Of a stretch of DNA of 64,000 nucleotides, positions 59,417-64,000 are shown one piece after another; position 1 is the stretch's first letter; each line of letters starts with the position of its first letter. A program made the position numbers and the translations under genes. The stretch is taken from the NCBI GenBank assembly GCA_022702705.1, contig CM040423.1, positions 39,887,392-39,951,391 of the forward strand, in the 5' to 3' direction. A model generated the notes under the pieces. The model was not told where the DNA came from. It ran no database searches and worked only from the letters and a program-made list of their open reading frames with translations. This stretch comes from Papilionanthe hookeriana x Papilionanthe teres. Taxonomy: Eukaryota > Streptophyta > Magnoliopsida > Asparagales > Orchidaceae.

Positions 59417-59630
59417 AGGAATTTACATACATGCACCCAATTCCAATATTTTCATATCTAACACCCATATATTTCATATAGCATAAAAAATAACACAATT
59501 TTAACTTTTAAAATCTGGAATGCACCTTTTCCTTTTTCATGCTAGGCAAGGTGGTACAGATGTAAAAATTGAAGTTTATGAGTTAGATATGTCTCTACAT
59601 AGGAATTGAGTCGTGTTTATATAAATGTAC
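59417..59630. mobile_element. Long-TIR MITE family copy, both arms
   Basis: Left AATTTACATACATGCACCCA; right GAGTTAGATATGTCTCTACA then GGAATTGAG. A 35 bp direct repeat of host sequence lies near it (59379 and 59760). Confidence 0.6.
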
Positions 59631-59878
59631 CAAAATTTCATAGGCTCCATTATTAGTGTCCAGTTACTATTCTTCTCTGATTATTTCAAAAAAAAAAAAG
59701 TTACAAAAGCAGAAAAGTCACAATTTAAAAGATCATGAATTAGGTTATTTAAATTCAGAAAGTCTGATTTTGACTGAATAGCAGTCTAGACTGCTGCCCT
59801 TCTTCAAAATTTAAATTCAGAAAAGTTCGACTGCTGCCCTTCTTCACAACTCTGTGAGACAAAAATGTCTTTTTTTTG

Positions 59879-59880
<2 letters not shown>

Positions 59881-59943
<63 letters not shown>
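59881..59943. repeat. (TA)n microsatellite
   Basis: Ends 12 bp before the 1.04 kb LTR. Confidence 0.95.
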
Positions 59944-59948
<5 letters not shown>

Positions 59949-59954
59949 TATGTT

Positions 59955-60995
59955 TGATACGCCACCAATAAATTTTCATCATCCGACACAGATCTCGAGA
60001 CATAACACGAATCTTGATGCAATCTATTGAGCAAGAAAGGTTCAAATCCTAACAAAAAGTCATCCAAAGCTCCGATTTCAGCAAATTTATAGTCAAACTG
60101 ACCGGTTCGAAGAGATGAACCCAATGGTATCAAAGTTAGAATAATCAGAGTCGAATCAAGCGAGATCGAGTCAATAAATCAACATTGGAAGATTTTCGGA
60201 CATATTTGGAAGGTCAAATGGATGCCGACACTAGCAAGCCCATACTCGAATCGAGCGTCTCGACAAGACGAATCCAACGAGCCCAAGATCACTCAATTCC
60301 GACATCGTTAAGGCCATCAAATGCCTCCTAAACGCCGTCTGATCGAGGGGAGCCTTTTGAACCGTTCGATCGAAATGGCTGCATTAATTGCACCCAAAAT
60401 TCTATAAATAGACCCTCAACCCTCACATGAAAGGGGAGGAGGCCTATAGAGAGCCTGAGGCCTTGACGAGAAGCTGCAGCTTAACACCGCCGCCGACCAC
60501 CGCTGACCGCCGTCGACCACCGCCGACCGCCAACGACCACCGCCGACCGCCGTCGACCACTGTCGACCTCCAACACCGTCGACCACTGTCGACCTCTGTC
60601 ACCGTCGACCTCGGTCACCGTCGACCTCTGTCGATCTCGGTCATCGTCGATCTCCATCACTGTCGACCTCCGTCCTCGTCGACCTCTGTCACCATGGACC
60701 TCCGCTAATCATTGTCAATCACCACCAACCAGACACCGTCGATCGACATTGTAATCCGAAACATACAATTACTTTCTCCCGTCAGGTAGGACGAGGGATT
60801 TTGTAATCATCGATCAATAGTGGATTTCGCGGTCGGGCGAGCCCGTGGTTTTCCCTTACGGGTTTTCCACGTAAGAACTACCGGAGTCGTCCTTTGCTTA
60901 TTTCTTATTTCATACGTGTGTGTCTTTGAATTTTTGTGCTAACGCTAAGACGATAATCTGTTACTCTACTGCCGCGAATTTTCTAGCACGCATCA
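59955..60995 (+). mobile_element. LTR (1.04 kb) of an element running off the right side
   Basis: TGATACGCCACCAATAAATT to TTTTCTAGCACGCATCA, same family as the solo LTRs at 28460 and 36078 but much less decayed. TATA box TCTATAAATAG near 60400; a 240 bp CACCGTCGACCTC-type repeat at 60480-60720. Directly followed by GTTTGGCGCCGTCTGTGGGA, a primer-binding-site-like sequence of the sort found inside plant gypsy-type 5' LTRs, so this is a 5' LTR and not a solo copy. Confidence 0.75.
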
Positions 60996-61589
60996 GTTTG
61001 GCGCCGTCTGTGGGAACGAAGTCCTGTTCGACGTTGTCTTCAACTCTAAAAACACTGAGCACCTACTTCCTTTCCCAATGATATACTTCATCCAACTAGC
61101 GAAGGAACCTCCTTCACGTCTTGAAGATCAACTCCGAAACATTTTTCAATATGGGGGCAACTTTCACTGCAGTCTCGAAGGGTCGTTTACGTTAACGTCC
61201 TGGACATGACTGTGATGGGGACTTCATCTCAAATTTCATTCATATTACAAGTCCACATAAATCGCTCTCGGACGTGGGGGCGGTCTTCACTGCAAATAAC
61301 GCTTCCTCGGCGCCTTGTCATCGTACTAGAGTTCCTCCTCAACTTGATCAAGAAGCTGATCTATTCAAGGCCCAATACATGTGGTGTTTTATAAGCTCTC
61401 ATGGAAAACACCCCCGCTGGAGGGGCAAAAGATTCAAAGGCATCAACTAACGATTTGTCAAACGGTACTCTTGAATATGACTGCAACAATATTTTCAAGA
61501 AAACATACGATTCATTGCGATTTACGCCCTAGTCTCGAGAAATGCAGAGCATCTCTGACACCTCATTCTAGGCATAATCGATCCCAAGG

Positions 61590-61860
61590 GGACTCGATTT
61601 GACCTCTTCCATTACAGGCTACCGTTGTCAAGAAAAAGCTTCGACATACAGCCTCGGATAGGTCAAAAATCCTTGGTGGATTTCCTTCGACCACTTCCAT
61701 AACAGGTTACGGTCGTCAAGCAAAAGTTTCGACCAACAACCTAGGATAGGTCAACCATCCTCAGTGGATTTCATATGACTCAGTTCATTGCGGGTTATTA
61801 CCGTCGAACATCTCCGGTGATACAACTCAGAATTAGTCTTACATCCTTAATGGATTCTTT
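61590..61860. repeat. ~95 bp tandem repeat, three units
   Basis: Units share TTCCATTACAGGCTACCGT / TTCCATAACAGGTTACGGT, AAGCTTCGAC, CCTCGGATAGGTCAA and CTTGGTGGATTTC in order; the third is diverged. Confidence 0.6.
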
Positions 61861-61959
61861 TTCTACCATGCCCCTGGAAGACGAGCCCAAGAGGTAAGTC
61901 TCGATGGGAAGCTAGTAGTGGACAAGGTCCTCACTAGAAAGACTCCATGAGAGCAAGTG

Positions 61960-62330
61960 GTTGACAGGGTCTCCACTCAAAGACCTCAGTAGGCTACAAG
62001 CCTCAGAAGGCACAGGTACATCAAAGACCTGGGAAAGCAATAAGCCTCAGAAGACACATGTACACTCAAAGACCTCAAACAACTATAGGCCTCAGAAGGC
62101 ACACGTACATCAAAGACTTCAGAAGGCTAGAAGCCTCAGAAGGCACATGTACACTCAAAGACCTCAGTAGGCTACAAGCCTCAGAAGGCACAGGTACACT
62201 CAATGACCTCAGAAGGCTACAAGCCTCAGAAGGCACAGGTACACTCAAAGACCTTAGTAGGCTACAAGCCTCTGAAGGCACGGATACATCAAAGACCTCA
62301 GAAGTCTACAAGCCTCGGATGGTACCAGTT
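61960..62330. repeat. ~45 bp tandem repeat, about seven units
   Basis: Each unit reads roughly GGCTACAAGCCTCAGAAGGC, ACAGGTACACTCAAAGACCT, CAGTA. All three frames stay open for a while on each strand only because of the repeat. Confidence 0.7.
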
Positions 62331-62789
62331 CATTTCAAGCTCCTATAAGGCATAAGCCCGAAAGGGGATAACCTCCGAAGACGAGCCACAAAAGGTAAAT
62401 GATTCATCATTTTATAAAGTGTGTGCTAACTTAAATTGCGGAGTTTTGCACAATTAAGAAGCCATAACAACCATCAAAGCAACAAAGAAATACATTGTTA
62501 TCATCTACAATTGTCACATCAAAAGATTAAAAAGGTTATGAATACTAACATATTCATATACAAGGGCTACAACAAGTCAGTTCATCTTCAATTAGAGTCG
62601 GCATCGCCTTCCTAAAATTCTAGTACTTTTGATGATCATCAAGAGGTCTTCAGATATCGCCACCACATAAGCATGAAAAACCCCTTCTCATGGCATGGCG
62701 GAAAAAATACAACATTTCATCATCACCTTCAGAACGTGCAAGAGCGGCATGAGAATCTTCTCCAGAATACGCGACATCAAGTACACAAT

Positions 62790-63560
62790 CTGCGATGATC
62801 CACCGCAACACGTCGTCGCGACGCCCCGCCGCTACGCTTTGTGTCGCCCCGTCGCAACGCTCCACCGCAACGTGTCTTCGTGACGCTCCGCCGCAACGCG
62901 TCGTCCTGAAGGCCCGCCGCGACACTCCTCCACAATACGTCACCGTAATGCACCGATGCCCCTCCGCAATGCATCGCCGTCACGCATCACCGTAACTCTC
63001 CATTACAACGGGTCGTCTTGACGCACCGCTGCAATGCGACATTTTGCGGCAATGCGTCGCCTCAGCGACACGTCGCGATGCGCCACCTCAACACGTCGTT
63101 GTCTTGTGTCGCGCCACCACGACTCGCCTTCGCAACACTCCGTCGCAACGCGTCGCCCTGACGCCCCACCGCGACGCTCCGCCACAATACGCCCCGGTGA
63201 CACGACTTCGCAATACTAAGCCACAACGCGTCACCCCCGACGCATCACCGTGACACACCGCTGCAATGCGACACTTCGTGGCAACGTGTCGCCGCAACGG
63301 CCGCTACAACGCGCCACCACGACTCTTCGCCGCAAAGTTGCTACATTGTGCCGCTTAAACACTTCACCGGGACACTTCGCCGCAACGCTTCGTCGAGACG
63401 CTTCTCCGCAACTCTTCACCGCGACTCTTCACCGCAACACTTTGCTGCAACTCTACACCGCAACACTTTGCCGCAATTCTACACCGCAACACTTGGTCGC
63501 AATTCTTCACTGCATCTCTTCGCCGCAATTCTTTGCTTCTGCGCAACTCTTCTCCACAAC
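62790..63560. repeat. GC-rich minisatellite-like block
   Basis: About 770 bp of degenerate repeats of CGCCGCAACGCGTCGTCNTGA type, with unit length drifting (about 14-22 bp), turning into TTCGCCGCAACTCTTCACCG at the right. Strong base-composition contrast with AT-rich neighbours. A TATA-like GCTCTATAAATAG lies on the minus strand at 63628-63616, upstream of the block in that direction, as in the GC-repeat leaders of the LTR family here, so this may be another LTR in reverse. Confidence 0.55.
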
Positions 63561-63821
63561 ACGGGGTGGTTTTCTACCTTACCTCACCGTGATTCTTACC
63601 TCATCCATGGCACTCTATTTATAGAGCTGAGATGAGACAAAACATTTAAAAGTAATAATAATGATAACTTTTCATTTTATATTCCTTTGATCTTTCAAAT
63701 TCCACATTTATAACATGAAATCAATTGGGATCATTAAAGAAAAAAACTTTTCATTTCATATTCTCTTGATATTTCAAATTCCACATTTATAATATAAAAC
63801 TAATTGAAAAAAAAACAGTTT

Positions 63822-63826
63822 ATATA

Positions 63827-63857
<31 letters not shown>
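63822..63857. repeat. (TA)n microsatellite
   Basis: Short, slightly interrupted TA run near the right edge. Confidence 0.85.
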
Positions 63858-63861
<4 letters not shown>

Positions 63862-64000
63862 TGTTATCTGCTCAAATTATAAAAGCCTCTTCGAATTTCT
63901 ATATGTTATCTGCTCAACGTCTGTCTCTTTGAATTCTTAATTATATGCTCAAATTATAAACGTATTCCTCTATGTTATAATTCCTATATGTTATGTGCTC

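Larger units (their letters stand above)
60996..62400 (+). mobile_element. Non-coding internal region of the LTR element
   Basis: Starts with the primer-binding site. No gag, protease, integrase or RT motif found in any frame. Contains two tandem arrays (61590-61860 and 61960-62330). Fits a large non-autonomous (LARD-like) element, but the right end is not in view. Confidence 0.45.

Noticed and set aside
61960..62330. CRISPR-like regular repeats
   Set aside because: Units are contiguous and diverged throughout, with no unique spacers, and the context is a plant LTR element.
62058..62348. Open frames across the 45 bp tandem repeat
   Set aside because: Frames are open on both strands only because the repeat unit lacks stops; the protein would be a monotonous repeat.
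62650..63624. Several Arg-rich open frames in the GC-rich block
   Set aside because: Low-complexity translation of a minisatellite in several frames at once; no domain.

Overview
The window looks like nuclear DNA of a flowering plant (eudicot type). It is AT-rich and full of (TA)n microsatellites, MITEs and plant-type copia, L1 and RTE retrotransposons. Its only convincing protein genes are three plant BAHD acyltransferases with one phase-0 intron each. No prokaryotic genes, CRISPR arrays or operons were seen.

Layout. 1-3606 (minus): BAHD copy 1, two exons, intact as far as visible; its 3' end is cut by the left edge. 3.7-7.2 kb: AT-rich spacer with MITEs. 7.2-11.8 kb: a copia gag relic between two ~335 bp direct repeats, with a 3 kb RTE-type LINE inserted into the gag and flanked by a 19 bp target duplication. 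12-28 kb: gene-poor sequence with MITEs, a copia relic (19-20 kb), a tandem duplication (21 kb) and a housekeeping-type promoter (site II, TATA, telo-box; 24.2-24.35 kb, minus). 28.5-29.4 kb: solo LTR. 29.7-35.1 kb: complete but dead copia element (minus). 36.1-37.0 kb: solo LTR inside a MITE. 37557-39693: BAHD copy 2, complete, 440 codons. 40-47.4 kb: a ~60 bp tandem repeat split by a solo LTR, a long GC-rich hairpin, another solo LTR inside a MITE, and a 5'-truncated L1 LINE with a perfect 15 bp target duplication. 47889-55440: BAHD copy 3, with a 5.3 kb copia element in its intron and a Trp-to-stop change in exon 2. 55.6-59.9 kb: LINE 3' end, a GRF zinc-finger pseudogene and MITEs. 59955-64000: a 1.04 kb LTR followed by a primer-binding site and tandem repeats, then a GC-rich minisatellite-like block.

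The three BAHD copies are recent duplicates. Each has a 423 bp first exon, the intron at the same codon boundary, and a TATA box 80-90 bp before the ATG. Copies 2 and 3 also share a foldback element in the intron and a MITE after the stop, so these insertions predate their duplication. The likely role is cytosolic, CoA-dependent acylation of an alcohol or phenolic in specialised metabolism. The first-exon wording resembles coniferyl alcohol acyltransferase-like BAHDs as I remember them; the substrate cannot be read from sequence.

The best leads are: (1) an odd CAG/CTG/CAA-to-CG change pattern in patches of the intronic copia, which looks more like a systematic consensus error at methylated non-CG cytosines than real decay; (2) a prolific MITE family with long terminal inverted repeats, two copies of which were hit by LTR elements; (3) the life history of the BAHD cluster, written in its insertions.
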